The notes beneath the pieces are model-generated. The model saw only the letters and a program-made list of their open reading frames with translations, ran no database searches and was not told the origin of the DNA. From Actinomycetota bacterium (GTDB lineage Bacteria; Actinomycetota; Acidimicrobiia; Acidimicrobiales; MedAcidi-G1), in NCBI GenBank assembly GCA_014381945.1, contig JACNKQ010000047.1:1-64000 (forward strand): DNA of 64,000 nucleotides. Reading direction: 5' to 3'. A program made the position numbers and the translations under genes. Positions 1 to 8,280 of the stretch are shown piece after piece (position 1 is the first letter of the stretch; every line of letters begins with the position of its first letter).

Positions 1-58
1 CGGCGTCCGAGCCCCCACAGGCCGGACACTGTTCGGCGCCCGCCAGACGACGGCGGAT

Positions 59-133
59 GAAGCCGTTCAGCCAGACCATCCCAACCCAGACGAAGGCGAA
101 GCCGTTCAGCCAGACCATCCCGACCCAGACGAA
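59..133. repeat. Two 36-bp direct repeats, 39-bp period
   Basis: Copies at 59-94 and 98-133 are separated by 3 bp and differ by one base. The 39-bp period is 13 codons, so the duplication preserves the minus-strand reading frame and doubles the motif MVWLNGF. Confidence 0.9.
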
Positions 134-137
134 GATC

Positions 138-217
138 TATACGAATACGAATACGAATACGAATACGAATACGAAAACTAATACGAAAACTAATACGAAA
201 ACTAAAACGAAAACCAG
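138..217. repeat. Hexamer microsatellite (tacgaa / actaat-type units)
   Basis: About five perfect tacgaa units are followed by three 12-bp tacgaaaactaa-type units and decaying AT-rich copies. On the minus strand the unit TTCGTA encodes Phe-Val. Unit lengths are multiples of three, so slippage would change protein length without shifting frame. Confidence 0.9.
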
Positions 218-334
218 CAGCAGCGCCAGCAGGTTCGCAAAGACGAACACACGACCAGCCTGACGCAGTGCACCCACCCCGGGGGCCGGTCGGTCACTGA
301 AAACGCAGCGACCTGCCGAGGATCAGGATCAGGC

Positions 335-1303
335 TCAGCCTCGGGCCTGGAGGGCCTCGATGAGCTTCGGGACGACCTTGTGGAGGTCGCCCACGATGCC
401 GAGGTCGGCCACGCCGAAGATCGGGGCCTCCTCGTCCTTGTTGATGGCGATGATGTTGGCCGAACCCTTCATGCCCACCAGGTGCTGCGTGGCGCCAGAG
501 ATGCCGCAGGCCAGGTAGACGGTCGGCTTCACGACCTTGCCGGTCTGGCCCACCTGGTACGAGTACGGCACCCAGCCGGCGTCGACGACGGCCCGTGAGG
601 CACCGGCAGCGCCCTTGAGCAGGCCGGCCAGCGTCTCGATCAGTGCGTAGTGCTCGGCTCCACCGAGTCCGCGGCCGCCCGAGACGACGATGGCGGCCTC
701 GTCCAACTTGGGGCCGGTGCTCTCCTCGGCGAAGCGGTCCCTGACCGTCGAGCCGCCCGTGTTGCCCAGGTCGCCAACCTCGATGCTGCCGACGGCAGCG
801 GCGGCGCCGGCGGCCGATTCGGCGGCGAACGACTTGGGGCGTACGAGGAAGATGGCGGTGCCGTCACCGGTGAAGCCGGTCGAGACGTTGACCGAACCAC
901 CGAACACGGGCTCGACGCCCAGCAGGCGGTCGCCGTCGACCGTGAGGTCGACAACGTTGGTGATGACCGGTGCATCGATCTTGGCCGACAGGCGCCCGGC
1001 CACGTCGCGGCCGTCGTAACTGGTGGCACAAAGCAGCACGTCGGGACCGTTGCCGGCGCCGATCGCTGCGGCCATGGCCGAGGCGACCCGGGGGCCGGGC
1101 AGGCCGTCGCCTAGGTCGCCGATCGACAGGACGGTTGCCGCACCGTGCTCACCGAGTTCAGCGGCCACGGCCGAGGCGTCGCCGTGGACGACGACCTCGA
1201 CGGTGTCCCCGATGGTGCGGGCCTTGGCCAGCAACTCGAGGGTTGCGGTGGAGGCGACCCCGTCGGTCGACTCGCCGTAGATCCAGATCTTCGAGATTCC
1301 CAC
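335..1303 (-). CDS. etfA: Electron transfer flavoprotein alpha subunit
   Basis: Cytoplasmic partner of EtfB. The FAD-carrying heterodimer accepts electrons from acyl-CoA dehydrogenases and other dehydrogenases and passes them towards the quinone pool. The 322-residue length is normal for EtfA. The C-terminal FAD domain is well conserved: GGRGLGG near residue 210, then [19 protein letters not shown] and the [20 protein letters not shown] and [11 protein letters not shown] blocks. Translation starts at GTG 1303, preceded by AGGAGG, which overlaps the etfB stop region only 9 bp upstream. The pair is therefore one operon in the usual etfB-etfA order. Confidence 0.97.
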   Translation of the reverse strand: MGISKIWIYGESTDGVASTATLELLAKARTIGDTVEVVVHGDASAVAAELGEHGAATVLSIGDLGDGLPGPRVASAMAAAIGAGNGPDVLLCATSYDGRDVAGRLSAKIDAPVITNVVDLTVDGDRLLGVEPVFGGSVNVSTGFTGDGTAIFLVRPKSFAAESAAGAAAAVGSIEVGDLGNTGGSTVRDRFAEESTGPKLDEAAIVVSGGRGLGGAEHYALIETLAGLLKGAAGASRAVVDAGWVPYSYQVGQTGKVVKPTVYLACGISGATQHLVGMKGSANIIAINKDEEAPIFGVADLGIVGDLHKVVPKLIEALQARG

Positions 1304-1312
1304 AGCGGCCTC

Positions 1313-2092
1313 CTAGAGGATCTTCAGGTCGTCGAGGAACGCAAGGATGCGCTCGTGGGCGTCGCCCTCGTCGTGGATGATCTCGCCGGCTTCGCCTGCG
1401 GGAGCCTCGGCGATGTCGACGATCTCCTGGCGGGCACCGGCCCAGCCGACGGTTGCCGGGTCGATCCCGAGGGCAGCGAGGTCGAGTTCGTCGACCGGCT
1501 TGTTCTTGGCGGCCATGATCCCCTTGAAGGACGGGTAGCGGGGCTCGACGACACCGGCGGTGACCGAGACCACGCACGGCAGGCTGCACTCGATCTCGTC
1601 GTAGCCGTCCTCGGTCTGGCGTTGCACCTTTGCGACATCGCCGTCGATCTCGATCGACTTGGCGAACGTGGCCGACGGCAGGTCGAGCAGTTCGGCGATC
1701 TGAACGGGAACGGTGCCCGTGTAGCCGTCGCTGGACTCGGTGGCGGTGATGATGAGGTCGGCTTCGCAGCGCCGGATGGCGGCGGCCAGGACCTTGGCGG
1801 TCGAGAGGGCGTCGGAGCCGGCCAGTGCCTCGTCGCTGACGAGGACGGCGCTCCCGGCACCCATGGCGAGAGCGGTCCGCAGGCCGCTCACCTCGTTGTT
1901 GGGAACCATCGAGACGAGGACGACCTCACCCTCGCCGGCGGCATCCACCAGCTGGAGGCCCATCTCGACCCCGTAGGAGTCGGACTCATCGAGGATGAGC
2001 TTGACATCCCGCTTGAGGGTCCGGGTCTCGGGGTCCATCTGGCCCGGGTCTGCCGGGTCGGGGATCTGCTTGACACACACGACGACGTTCAT
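1313..2092 (-). CDS. etfB: Electron transfer flavoprotein beta subunit
   Basis: AMP-binding beta subunit of ETF, 259 residues, typical in length. It starts with MNVVVCVKQIPDP and carries the family signature region VSGLRTALAMGAGSAVL and the SSDGYTGTVPVQIAELL block. The ATG at 2092 is chosen because the conserved N-terminus begins exactly there; the frame is open further upstream, but that extension has no homology-like content and would run into the divergent kinase gene. There is no clear Shine-Dalgarno sequence, though CAGAAT ends 8 bases before the ATG and may be a -10 element of a leaderless transcript. Confidence 0.97.
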   Translation of the reverse strand: MNVVVCVKQIPDPADPGQMDPETRTLKRDVKLILDESDSYGVEMGLQLVDAAGEGEVVLVSMVPNNEVSGLRTALAMGAGSAVLVSDEALAGSDALSTAKVLAAAIRRCEADLIITATESSDGYTGTVPVQIAELLDLPSATFAKSIEIDGDVAKVQRQTEDGYDEIECSLPCVVSVTAGVVEPRYPSFKGIMAAKNKPVDELDLAALGIDPATVGWAGARQEIVDIAEAPAGEAGEIIHDEGDAHERILAFLDDLKIL

Positions 2093-2218
2093 GGAGGGGG
2101 ATTCTGGCGTCTCTGCGGTGGTTTCCCTCAATCCGCCGTAGGCGAAATGCGTCACCCGGGGAGATCGGCCCATCCCTGCGACGTCAGGGCAGGTCCTCCC
2201 CGGTGAGCGCGTCGCCGG

Positions 2219-2224
2219 TACCCT
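2219..2224 (+). promoter_or_regulatory. Leaderless -10 element (TACCCT)
   Basis: TACCCT ends 7 bases before the ATG at 2232, with no Shine-Dalgarno sequence between. The geometry places transcription start at or next to the start codon. Confidence 0.6.
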
Positions 2225-2231
2225 CGCCGGC

Positions 2232-3218
2232 ATGAAGATCCTTCTCATCGTCAACCCGTCGGCCTCGTCGGTCACGGCCCGAACCCGGATCGTGATCCAG
2301 AAGGCGCTTACGGCCGACCACCGGCTCGAGGTGGCCGCCACCAGCCGACGCGGCCATGCAACCCGTCTGGCCCAGAGCGCCGCCAACGACGACATGGACG
2401 TGGTCGTGGTGCTCGGCGGAGACGGCACCCTCAACGAGGCAGCCAACGGCCTGGCAGGCACCGAGACGGCACTTGCCGCCGTGCCGGGCGGGTCGACCAA
2501 CGTGTTCGCCCGCACCCTCGGCCTGCCCGACGATCCGGTAGAGGCCACCGGTGCGCTGCTCGATGCCATGGAGGCCGGCTCGTTTCGACGGGTCGGCCTG
2601 GGCTGCGTCAACGACCGCTACTTCCTGTTCCACGCCGGCGTGGGGTTCGACGCCGCCGTGGTCGAGCAGGTCGAGCGCAAGGGCGGCCTGCTCAAGCGCT
2701 TCGCCGGACATCCTTTGTTCGTGGCGGCCGCGGTCGACACCTGGGTCCGCCACTACGACCGACGCAGCCCCGCTTTTCGGGTTTCGACGAGGTCGGTCCA
2801 CGAGGCGCCGGGCGACGACACGGACGATGTCGACCACCTCGGTGAGGAGTCGGCCGTCGAGGGGCTCATGGCCGTATGCCTCAACACCGACCCCTACACA
2901 TACCTCGGCACCCGGGGCCTCTCGCTGGCACCCGAGACCCGGCTCGACACGCCACTCGCCATGGTGACCCTCACGTCTCTTGCCCCGGGCCGCCTGCTGC
3001 CCGTGCTGGCTGCGGCCGCAGGGCTGGGGGGAACCGTCGCAGGCAGCCCGATCGTCGACGTGCGCACCGACGTGGCCGAAGCCCTGCTGGTCCCCCACCG
3101 GCCGGTGCCGTGGCAGGTCGACGGCGACCACCTGGGCGACGCCGAGGAACTCAGGTTCCGGCACGTGCCCGACGCCCTGGACCTGGTGGTTCCCCTCGGG
3201 TCGTCTGCGTTTTCGTAG
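2232..3218 (+). CDS. Diacylglycerol/sphingosine kinase-family lipid kinase
   Basis: Member of the DAGK catalytic family (YegS/BmrU/DgkB type), which phosphorylates a lipid alcohol with ATP at the cytoplasmic membrane face. The N-terminal nucleotide-binding domain shows VNPSAS at residue 7, the signature GGDGTLNEAANG at residues 62-73, and PGGSTNVFARTLGLP after it. The C-terminal beta-sandwich is less conserved. The 328-residue length fits. Whether the substrate is diacylglycerol, phosphatidylinositol-like or another lipid cannot be read from sequence. It is divergent from etfBA and convergent with a glycerophosphodiesterase that ends 10 bp downstream. Confidence 0.88.
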   Translation: MKILLIVNPSASSVTARTRIVIQKALTADHRLEVAATSRRGHATRLAQSAANDDMDVVVVLGGDGTLNEAANGLAGTETALAAVPGGSTNVFARTLGLPDDPVEATGALLDAMEAGSFRRVGLGCVNDRYFLFHAGVGFDAAVVEQVERKGGLLKRFAGHPLFVAAAVDTWVRHYDRRSPAFRVSTRSVHEAPGDDTDDVDHLGEESAVEGLMAVCLNTDPYTYLGTRGLSLAPETRLDTPLAMVTLTSLAPGRLLPVLAAAAGLGGTVAGSPIVDVRTDVAEALLVPHRPVPWQVDGDHLGDAEELRFRHVPDALDLVVPLGSSAFS

Positions 3219-3227
3219 TTGCCGCGG

Positions 3228-3932
3228 CTATGCGTCCAAAGTCCGGCGCAGGAGCCCCGGATCGTTGCTGATGATCCCGTCGACGTCCCAGCCGTCCAGT
3301 TCGACCATGCGGTCCGGATCATCGACCGTCCAGACCACCACCCGGAGGCCCCGGTCGTGGGCATGCTCGACCAGGCGCTCGTCGACCAACCCGTCCCACG
3401 GGCAGACCGTGCCGTGTCCGTGGGCGACGGTGCGCTCCAGGATCAGGTCGGCTGTGTAGCGCTCGGCCACGATCCAGCCGGTCGGCAGGCCGGGGTCCGT
3501 GGCCCGGATCATGTCGACGGCGGCGATGTCGAAAGACGAGATCAGAAGTTGTCCGGGCGGACGGTAGGCAGCGGCGAGCCCGGCGACGGCATCGCAGACC
3601 AGGTGGACATCGGCGTGGTCGGGGTCGCCGGGGAGGTGCTTGACCTCGACATTGACACCCATGCCCTCGCAGGCCTCGAACGCCTCGGCCAGGGTGGGGA
3701 CCGTGTCCGGGAGGTCGGCGGCGGCCAGTTCGCGGATGAGGCGCCCGTCGGTGAGGTGGGCGTCGTGATGGGCCGCCAGAACGTCGTCGGCGGTACGGCG
3801 CACGTCGAGTTCAACCCAGTCGGCTCCCTGCTCACGTGCGGAGCGAAACGCTGCGACCGTATTGTCGACATGGTTCGCCGAGTCGCCCCGGTGGGCGATC
3901 ACGAGCGTGCGTCGGGGTGCGTCGCTTTCCAC
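3228..3932 (-). CDS. Glycerophosphodiester phosphodiesterase (cytoplasmic)
   Basis: GDPD-family TIM-barrel enzyme that hydrolyses glycerophosphodiesters to glycerol-3-phosphate and an alcohol. It shows the catalytic IAHRGDSANHVDNTVAAF start (HRG with downstream N/T), ELDVRRTADDVLAAHHD with the metal-binding E/D and second His, VEVKH, and the C-terminal VVWTVDD and GIISNDP blocks. At 234 residues, with no signal peptide, it resembles UgpQ. A second, lipoprotein GDPD lies at 58547-59572. Start is GTG 3932, placed 6 bases after a TAGGTT hexamer. Confidence 0.93.
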   Translation of the reverse strand: MESDAPRRTLVIAHRGDSANHVDNTVAAFRSAREQGADWVELDVRRTADDVLAAHHDAHLTDGRLIRELAAADLPDTVPTLAEAFEACEGMGVNVEVKHLPGDPDHADVHLVCDAVAGLAAAYRPPGQLLISSFDIAAVDMIRATDPGLPTGWIVAERYTADLILERTVAHGHGTVCPWDGLVDERLVEHAHDRGLRVVVWTVDDPDRMVELDGWDVDGIISNDPGLLRRTLDA

Positions 3933-3938
3933 CCTGCG

Positions 3939-3944
3939 AACCTA
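3939..3944 (-). promoter_or_regulatory. Leaderless -10 element (TAGGTT)
   Basis: On the minus strand TAGGTT is followed by six bases and the GTG start at 3932. There is no ribosome binding site in the gap. Confidence 0.6.
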
Positions 3945-3978
3945 GTTGCCGACCGTGCCCGCAACGTTCCGGGCGGGG

Positions 3979-5484
3979 TCAGGCACGCGGATCACGGGCG
4001 TCGTCGAGTGGGCTGACCAGCCGGCTGGCAGGTATCCGAACCTCTGCGACCGTTCCGCTTTCGTCACCGGGGCGGAGGTGGATGGTGCCCCCCAGCTCCA
4101 CCTCTACGAAGGTCCGCACGATTGTGAGCCCGAGGCCGGTGGCGTCGGAGGGGTCGAAGTCCTCGGGCAGTCCGACACCGTCGTCCGCCACATCGATGGC
4201 AAGCATGTCGGGCCTTCGATCGAGCAAGATCTCGACCCGGCCGGGTGACCCGTCCTCAGGGGCGGACGATCCGATGAATGCGTGGTCGACGGCGTTTTGG
4301 ATCAGTTCTGTGACAACCACGGCCAGCGTCGTGGTGACCTGGGCGGGGAGGATGCCGGCGTCGCCCGCCACCCCGAAGCGCAGCGGCCGCTCAGGCATCG
4401 AGACGCTCTCCTCGACCACCCGCACAAGGGGCTTGACGATCTCCGCGAACGACACGTCGTGGTCGGCGCTTTGCGCCAGGGCCTCGTGCACGACCGAGAT
4501 GGCGCCGATCCGGCGGACCGACTCCTCGACCGCCGCACGGGCCTCGTCGGACGTGAGCCGGCGGGCCTGAAGACGCAGCAGCGACGAGATGGTCTGGAGG
4601 TTGTTCTTGACCCGGTGGTGGACCTCGCGGATGGTGGCGTCCTTCGAAACCAGCAGGCGATCACGACGGCGCAGGTCCGTGACGTCGCGGACCAGCACGA
4701 TCGCGCCCGTGGCCCGACCCTCTTCCAACAGCGGGAGGCAGTGGTTGACGATGGTCGTCTCCGAGCCCCGGACGACCTCTTCGATGACGGAGGTGCGCTT
4801 GGCGAACGCCGAGCGCAGCATCTCGGTGCCGATGCCCGAGTCGTCGAGGCGGGCACCGATGACGGCCCGGTGCATCCCGAGCCGGTGCATCACCGACACG
4901 GCGTTCGGCGAGGCGAACTCGATGCGGCCGTCGCGATCGACGAGCAGCAGCCCGTCTCCGACACGGGGGGTGCGGTGCCTGAATCGCTCTTCGTCCCGAT
5001 AAGGGAACTCGCCGCGTTCGAGCATGCCGGCGAAGCGGTCGAACACCGACAGGTATGTGCGCTCCTGTTCGCCCATCGGCCGGTCGCCGGGACGATTGCG
5101 TTCGCGGGCCAACACGGCGATGGTTGCGTCGCCGCGTCGCACCGGCACCGCCTTGAGTGAGATGTCGCGGTCCACGCCTACATGGACCCTGCCCTCCACG
5201 GTGCGCCCCTCCTCGAGGCACTCGGCGATCAGCGGCCGACGGCTGCGCCGGAACACCTGGCCGACGAGATCGGCACGGTAGAGCGTGGTGCCGGTGGTGG
5301 GCCGGATGTGGCCGAGCAGGACCAGCGACGCTTCAGGCTCGTCGGTCTCAGGTGCGTACAGGAGCAGGTCGGCGAACGACAGGTCGGCAAGCAGCCCCCA
5401 CGAACCGGTCAGATCCTGAAGGTGGGCTACCTCGGCCCCGGTGAGGCCGGTCCGGGACCGGCAGAGCTCGGCCAGCGTCGCCAT
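3979..5484 (-). CDS. pdtaS: PdtaS-type sensor histidine kinase
   Basis: Soluble 501-residue kinase matching mycobacterial PdtaS, which phosphorylates the RNA-binding antiterminator PdtaR. The N-terminus (about residues 1-130) is the PdtaS GAF-like domain, including GSWGLLADLSFADLLLY. A PAS domain follows (about 175-270). Then comes the HisKA_2 phosphoacceptor region EVHHRVKNNLQT at 287-298. The GHKL ATPase has an N box (ELIQNAVDHA), DDGVGLP and GLGLTIV. No transmembrane segment is visible. No pdtaR-like gene is adjacent. The start is ATG 5484, six bases after TAGGCT. Confidence 0.9.
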   Translation of the reverse strand: MATLAELCRSRTGLTGAEVAHLQDLTGSWGLLADLSFADLLLYAPETDEPEASLVLLGHIRPTTGTTLYRADLVGQVFRRSRRPLIAECLEEGRTVEGRVHVGVDRDISLKAVPVRRGDATIAVLARERNRPGDRPMGEQERTYLSVFDRFAGMLERGEFPYRDEERFRHRTPRVGDGLLLVDRDGRIEFASPNAVSVMHRLGMHRAVIGARLDDSGIGTEMLRSAFAKRTSVIEEVVRGSETTIVNHCLPLLEEGRATGAIVLVRDVTDLRRRDRLLVSKDATIREVHHRVKNNLQTISSLLRLQARRLTSDEARAAVEESVRRIGAISVVHEALAQSADHDVSFAEIVKPLVRVVEESVSMPERPLRFGVAGDAGILPAQVTTTLAVVVTELIQNAVDHAFIGSSAPEDGSPGRVEILLDRRPDMLAIDVADDGVGLPEDFDPSDATGLGLTIVRTFVEVELGGTIHLRPGDESGTVAEVRIPASRLVSPLDDARDPRA

Positions 5485-5490
5485 AGGGGG

Positions 5491-5496
5491 AGCCTA
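5491..5496 (-). promoter_or_regulatory. Leaderless -10 element for pdtaS (TAGGCT)
   Basis: Minus-strand TAGGCT, spacer CCCCCT, then the ATG at 5484. The pyrimidine-only spacer rules out a Shine-Dalgarno sequence. Confidence 0.65.
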
Positions 5497-5685
5497 CGGG
5501 CGAGGCGTTGGCGGGCAGTCCGGACTCATCAGCCCAGGAGCGCGTCCGACGTTGGATCGGCCTGCTGAAGGAGAAGATGGAGGAGCCCCGGGGGTGAGGA
5601 CATGAGTGCACGAGCCACCGTCACCGCTCCCCGTAAGGACATCGCCGTGGGCCCCGCAGAAGTACGGGCGGCGAATCGGAAGCCG

Positions 5686-6669
5686 TCAGTCGGAGCGGTA
5701 GCCGCTCCAACGGGCGGCCAGGGCACTACGGAACCCCGTGTCGGTCAGGGCATCGGCGACGCCCGTCGGCGACGGTGCATCCAACTCGGCGGTCAGGACT
5801 CGAACGGCTTCAGCCACCGTCAAACCGTCACCGGCCTCGGCGGCCGTCCGGGTTGCGTCGTCCGCGTAGACCTTGGCCTTCCACGACAACGAGAGGCGCA
5901 CCTCGTCGTCCGTGTACTCCGCCAGGGTCGCACCGGCCTCGATGACCGACCAGGCACCCTCCACATGGTCAATGGTGGTGTCGATGGTCAGGCCGGTCGG
6001 CGGCCGCGCTCCGGCGGGGCCGATGCGTTCCACCTGGTGGTGCATGAAGTCGTTGTCGCCCACGACTGCGGTGTTCCACATGTTCTCGTGGCGGATGCTG
6101 TCGGCCCCACGGCCGTTGGGCCAATAGCGGAAGAAGCCCCTTTCTCCGGTGTGGAACCAGGCCACCGCGGTGGCGACCGAGATGCGGGCCTCCTCGAACA
6201 GACCCGACGACCCCATGGCCTGCAGCAGCCACCCGGGAGCGTTGGTTCGGTCGACGCCCACGAACTCGGCGATGTCGACATGCGAGAAGCCCTGTCCGGG
6301 CATGGGGGTAGAGAGGTTCACGTACACCTGATCAGGCACCACCACCTCGGCGTCGAACATGCGATGCGCTGCCTCGATGAAACGCGGATGGTCGAGCAGG
6401 GCCGACGCAGCATCGATCAACGCCTGCCCACCCACCGCCCAATCGCCCCGCCACGTCGGGCCCACTAGGCCGGCCGGCACGTCGGCGCTGGTGCGAGAGG
6501 AGCCGTCAGCGGCGGTGTCGGCGGGCTGTCCGGTCACCAGGTACCGGGCCGGCATGAAGTAGGGACCGTGGGCACGGGCCAGGTCGCGGATACGGGCCGG
6601 TTCGGCAACCACACCGTCGATCGGCACCGGCTCCAGACAGCCGTTGGGGCGCTCGACGCGGGTTGTCAC
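5686..6669 (-). CDS. Conserved-looking protein of unknown function (possible 2OG/Fe(II) oxygenase-like fold)
   Basis: A 327-residue soluble protein without a signal peptide that I do not recognise. Regions that look constrained are PGQGFSHVDIAEF (an HxD pair at about residue 130), HTGERGFFRYWPNGRG, HENMWNTAVVGDNDFMHH and SWKAKVYAD. An HxD followed by a distant His is the metal triad of Fe(II)/2-oxoglutarate oxygenases, so such a fold is possible, but no family signature is complete. The gene stands alone: start GTG 6669 has its own TAGGGT hexamer. The 200 bases between it and pdtaS hold no convincing feature. Confidence 0.6.
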   Translation of the reverse strand: MTTRVERPNGCLEPVPIDGVVAEPARIRDLARAHGPYFMPARYLVTGQPADTAADGSSRTSADVPAGLVGPTWRGDWAVGGQALIDAASALLDHPRFIEAAHRMFDAEVVVPDQVYVNLSTPMPGQGFSHVDIAEFVGVDRTNAPGWLLQAMGSSGLFEEARISVATAVAWFHTGERGFFRYWPNGRGADSIRHENMWNTAVVGDNDFMHHQVERIGPAGARPPTGLTIDTTIDHVEGAWSVIEAGATLAEYTDDEVRLSLSWKAKVYADDATRTAAEAGDGLTVAEAVRVLTAELDAPSPTGVADALTDTGFRSALAARWSGYRSD

Positions 6670-6675
6670 ATGCGA

Positions 6676-6681
6676 ACCCTA
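6676..6681 (-). promoter_or_regulatory. Leaderless -10 element (TAGGGT)
   Basis: Minus-strand TAGGGT lies six bases before the GTG at 6669. This supports that GTG as the true start of the unknown gene. Confidence 0.6.
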
Positions 6682-6776
6682 CTTGTGCGTACCAAGCGCC
6701 GATCTCGCTTTTGAGGAGTGGCGACCACCAGGCGGGGAGCCGGTCGCGAGTCGGCTTCGCCAATGCGCCGCCCGGC

Positions 6777-7007
6777 TCAGCTGAAGCCGAAGGACTTGGT
6801 GCCGTCACCCGGGTCGATGTCGATGTAGGCGATCTTGTCGGCCGGGACGCCGACGGTGCGGCCCTTGGCGTCGGTGAGGCGGAACACGCCGAAGTCTACG
6901 GCCAGCGCCGCCTCGAGGGCCCCGTGCACGGACGCCGGATCGGTGTCGTCGGGCAGTTCGAGGGCGAGTTCTTTGGCGGTGTTGACCACGCCGATGCGGA
7001 TGTCCAT
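6777..7007 (-). CDS. DUF3107 family protein
   Basis: A 76-residue protein matching the actinobacterial DUF3107 family. It begins MDIRIGVVNTAKELALELP and ends with FRLTDAKGRTVGVPADKIAYIDI followed by a Gly-rich tail. Its role is unknown; the family is small, acidic and cytoplasmic. It follows mrp by about 30 bp on the same strand and is preceded by AAGG seven bases before the ATG at 7007, so co-transcription with mrp is likely. Confidence 0.88.
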   Translation of the reverse strand: MDIRIGVVNTAKELALELPDDTDPASVHGALEAALAVDFGVFRLTDAKGRTVGVPADKIAYIDIDPGDGTKSFGFS

Positions 7008-7038
7008 GGGTACGCCTTTCTTCGGGGGCTGAGGGAGG

Positions 7039-8181
7039 CTACGAGAGCAACTTCAGTTCGGGGTGGGCGCGCCTGGTGGGTTGCATCTCCTCGTCGAGCA
7101 CCCGGGCCATTTCGGCGAAAATGGCGCCCGCCTCTGTGTCGGGCCGGGCAGCGACAGGATCGCCGGTGTCGGAACCCTCGCGCAGTTCGGGAATCAGGGG
7201 CACCTGGCCTATGAAGCGCACGCCGAGCTGCTCGGAGAGATCGGCGCCGCCGCCGGAGCCGAACAGCTCGTAGCGGGTGCCGTCGTCACCCGTGAACCAC
7301 GACATGTTCTCGATTACGCCCCTGACGGTGATGCGTACCTTCTCGGCCATGTAGGCGGCACGCTGCGCCACCTTCTGGGCGACCGGTTGTGGCGTGGTGA
7401 CTATGTACATCTCGGCGGTCGGCAGGAAGCCCGCCAGCGAGATCGAGATGTCGCCGGTGCCGGGAGGCAAGTCGATGAGCAGGTAGTCGGGCTCGTCCCA
7501 GTAGACGTCGGTGAGGAACTGCTCGAGCGCCTTGTGGAGCATCGGGCCCCGCCAGATGACGGGCTGGTCCTCGTCGGCGAAGAATCCCATTGAGATACAG
7601 CGCACACCGTGGGCCTCGGGTGGGACGAGCATTTCGTCGATCACCACGGGCGGCTGGTCGGCGCCGAGCATGCGCGGGATGGAGAAGCCCCAGACGTCGG
7701 CGTCGATGACGGCGACGTCTCGGCCCCGCTGGGCAAGCGCCACGGCCAGGTTGGTTGTGATCGACGACTTGCCGACGCCTCCCTTGCCGGAGGCGATGAG
7801 CAGCACGCGGGTGCGGCTGCCGGCCTTGCCGAACGGGATCTCACGACCCTCTGAGTGACCGTGGGTGGCGTTGGTGCCGGCAGTCGCGGCCGGATCTCCG
7901 TGGACCATCTTACGAACGGCTTCGCGCTGCTCATCGGTCATGACGGTGAACTCGACAGCCACCGAACCGACCCCGTCGAGTGGGGTGACAGCTTCGCTGA
8001 CGGAGCGCTGGATCTCGGCCTTGAGGGGGCAGCCCGGCACCGTGAGGGCGATGGTGACGCCGACCGTGCCACCGTCGATGGCGATCGTGTCGACCATGCC
8101 GAGCTCGACGATGCTGCGTCGGAGCTCTGGGTCCTGCACGGGCCGAAGCGCCTCGGTGACCTGTGATTCGGTGACGGTCAC
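7039..8181 (-). CDS. mrp: Mrp/ApbC/NBP35-type Fe-S cluster carrier ATPase
   Basis: P-loop ATPase that binds and transfers Fe-S clusters to apoproteins in the cytoplasm. The first ~90 residues form a MIP18/DUF59 domain (ALRPVQDPELRRSIVELGM). The ATPase follows with a deviant Walker A, ASGKGGVGKSSITTNLA, then DADVWGFSIPRML and LIDLPPGTGD. A CxxC cluster-binding pair is not obvious at the usual C-terminal site, which instead reads IENMSWFTGDDGTRYELFG; loss of the CxxC occurs in some Mrp proteins. The start chosen is GTG 8181, preceded by AGGAGC, giving 380 residues; the frame is open much further upstream but without homology. Confidence 0.93.
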   Translation of the reverse strand: MTVTESQVTEALRPVQDPELRRSIVELGMVDTIAIDGGTVGVTIALTVPGCPLKAEIQRSVSEAVTPLDGVGSVAVEFTVMTDEQREAVRKMVHGDPAATAGTNATHGHSEGREIPFGKAGSRTRVLLIASGKGGVGKSSITTNLAVALAQRGRDVAVIDADVWGFSIPRMLGADQPPVVIDEMLVPPEAHGVRCISMGFFADEDQPVIWRGPMLHKALEQFLTDVYWDEPDYLLIDLPPGTGDISISLAGFLPTAEMYIVTTPQPVAQKVAQRAAYMAEKVRITVRGVIENMSWFTGDDGTRYELFGSGGGADLSEQLGVRFIGQVPLIPELREGSDTGDPVAARPDTEAGAIFAEMARVLDEEMQPTRRAHPELKLLS

Positions 8182-8268
8182 GATGCTCCTGAGCTTTCGT
8201 TGGGCAGGTTCTGTGGGGCTTTCGGGCGGCTTCTGGCGTTCGCCCGGGAGGCCATGTTCTGGGTTCGG

Positions 8269-8274
8269 TAGGCT
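8269..8274 (+). promoter_or_regulatory. Leaderless -10 element (TAGGCT)
   Basis: TAGGCT, spacer aaccag, then ATG 8281. It sits in the 99-bp divergent gap shared with mrp, so an operator here could control both genes. Confidence 0.6.
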
Positions 8275-8280
8275 AACCAG

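Larger units (their letters stand above)
1..277 (-). pseudogene. Interrupted small membrane / zinc-ribbon protein (runs off the left edge)
   Basis: Read on the minus strand, one frame runs from a possible GTG at 277 to the window edge and is broken only by a TAG at 139-137. The upstream part is a hydrophobic stretch rich in alternating Phe/Val/Leu (a membrane segment built from a hexamer repeat). After the stop the frame continues with two copies of a MVWLNGF-containing 13-residue unit and then a CPACGG motif, the first half of a zinc ribbon. A shorter intact protein could start at the ATG at 118 or 79. The frame lies downstream of etfA on the same strand. Function is unknown. Whether this is a pseudogene, a contracting/expanding locus or a sequence error cannot be decided here. 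Confidence 0.5.

Noticed and set aside
1145-2206. 353-codon plus-strand frame opposite etfAB
   Set aside because: Exactly antisense to etfA/etfB; composition (Asp/Gly/Val-rich, no motif) is typical of a mirror frame.
2093-2611. Upstream extension of etfB to residue 432
   Set aside because: The extra N-terminus is Ser/Arg/Thr-rich without motifs, overlaps the divergent lipid-kinase gene, and EtfB proteins start at MNVVVCVKQ.
5602-6468. Plus-strand 288-codon frame starting near GTGAGGAC
   Set aside because: Mostly antisense to the unknown gene at 5686-6669, which has a better start signal and protein-like composition.
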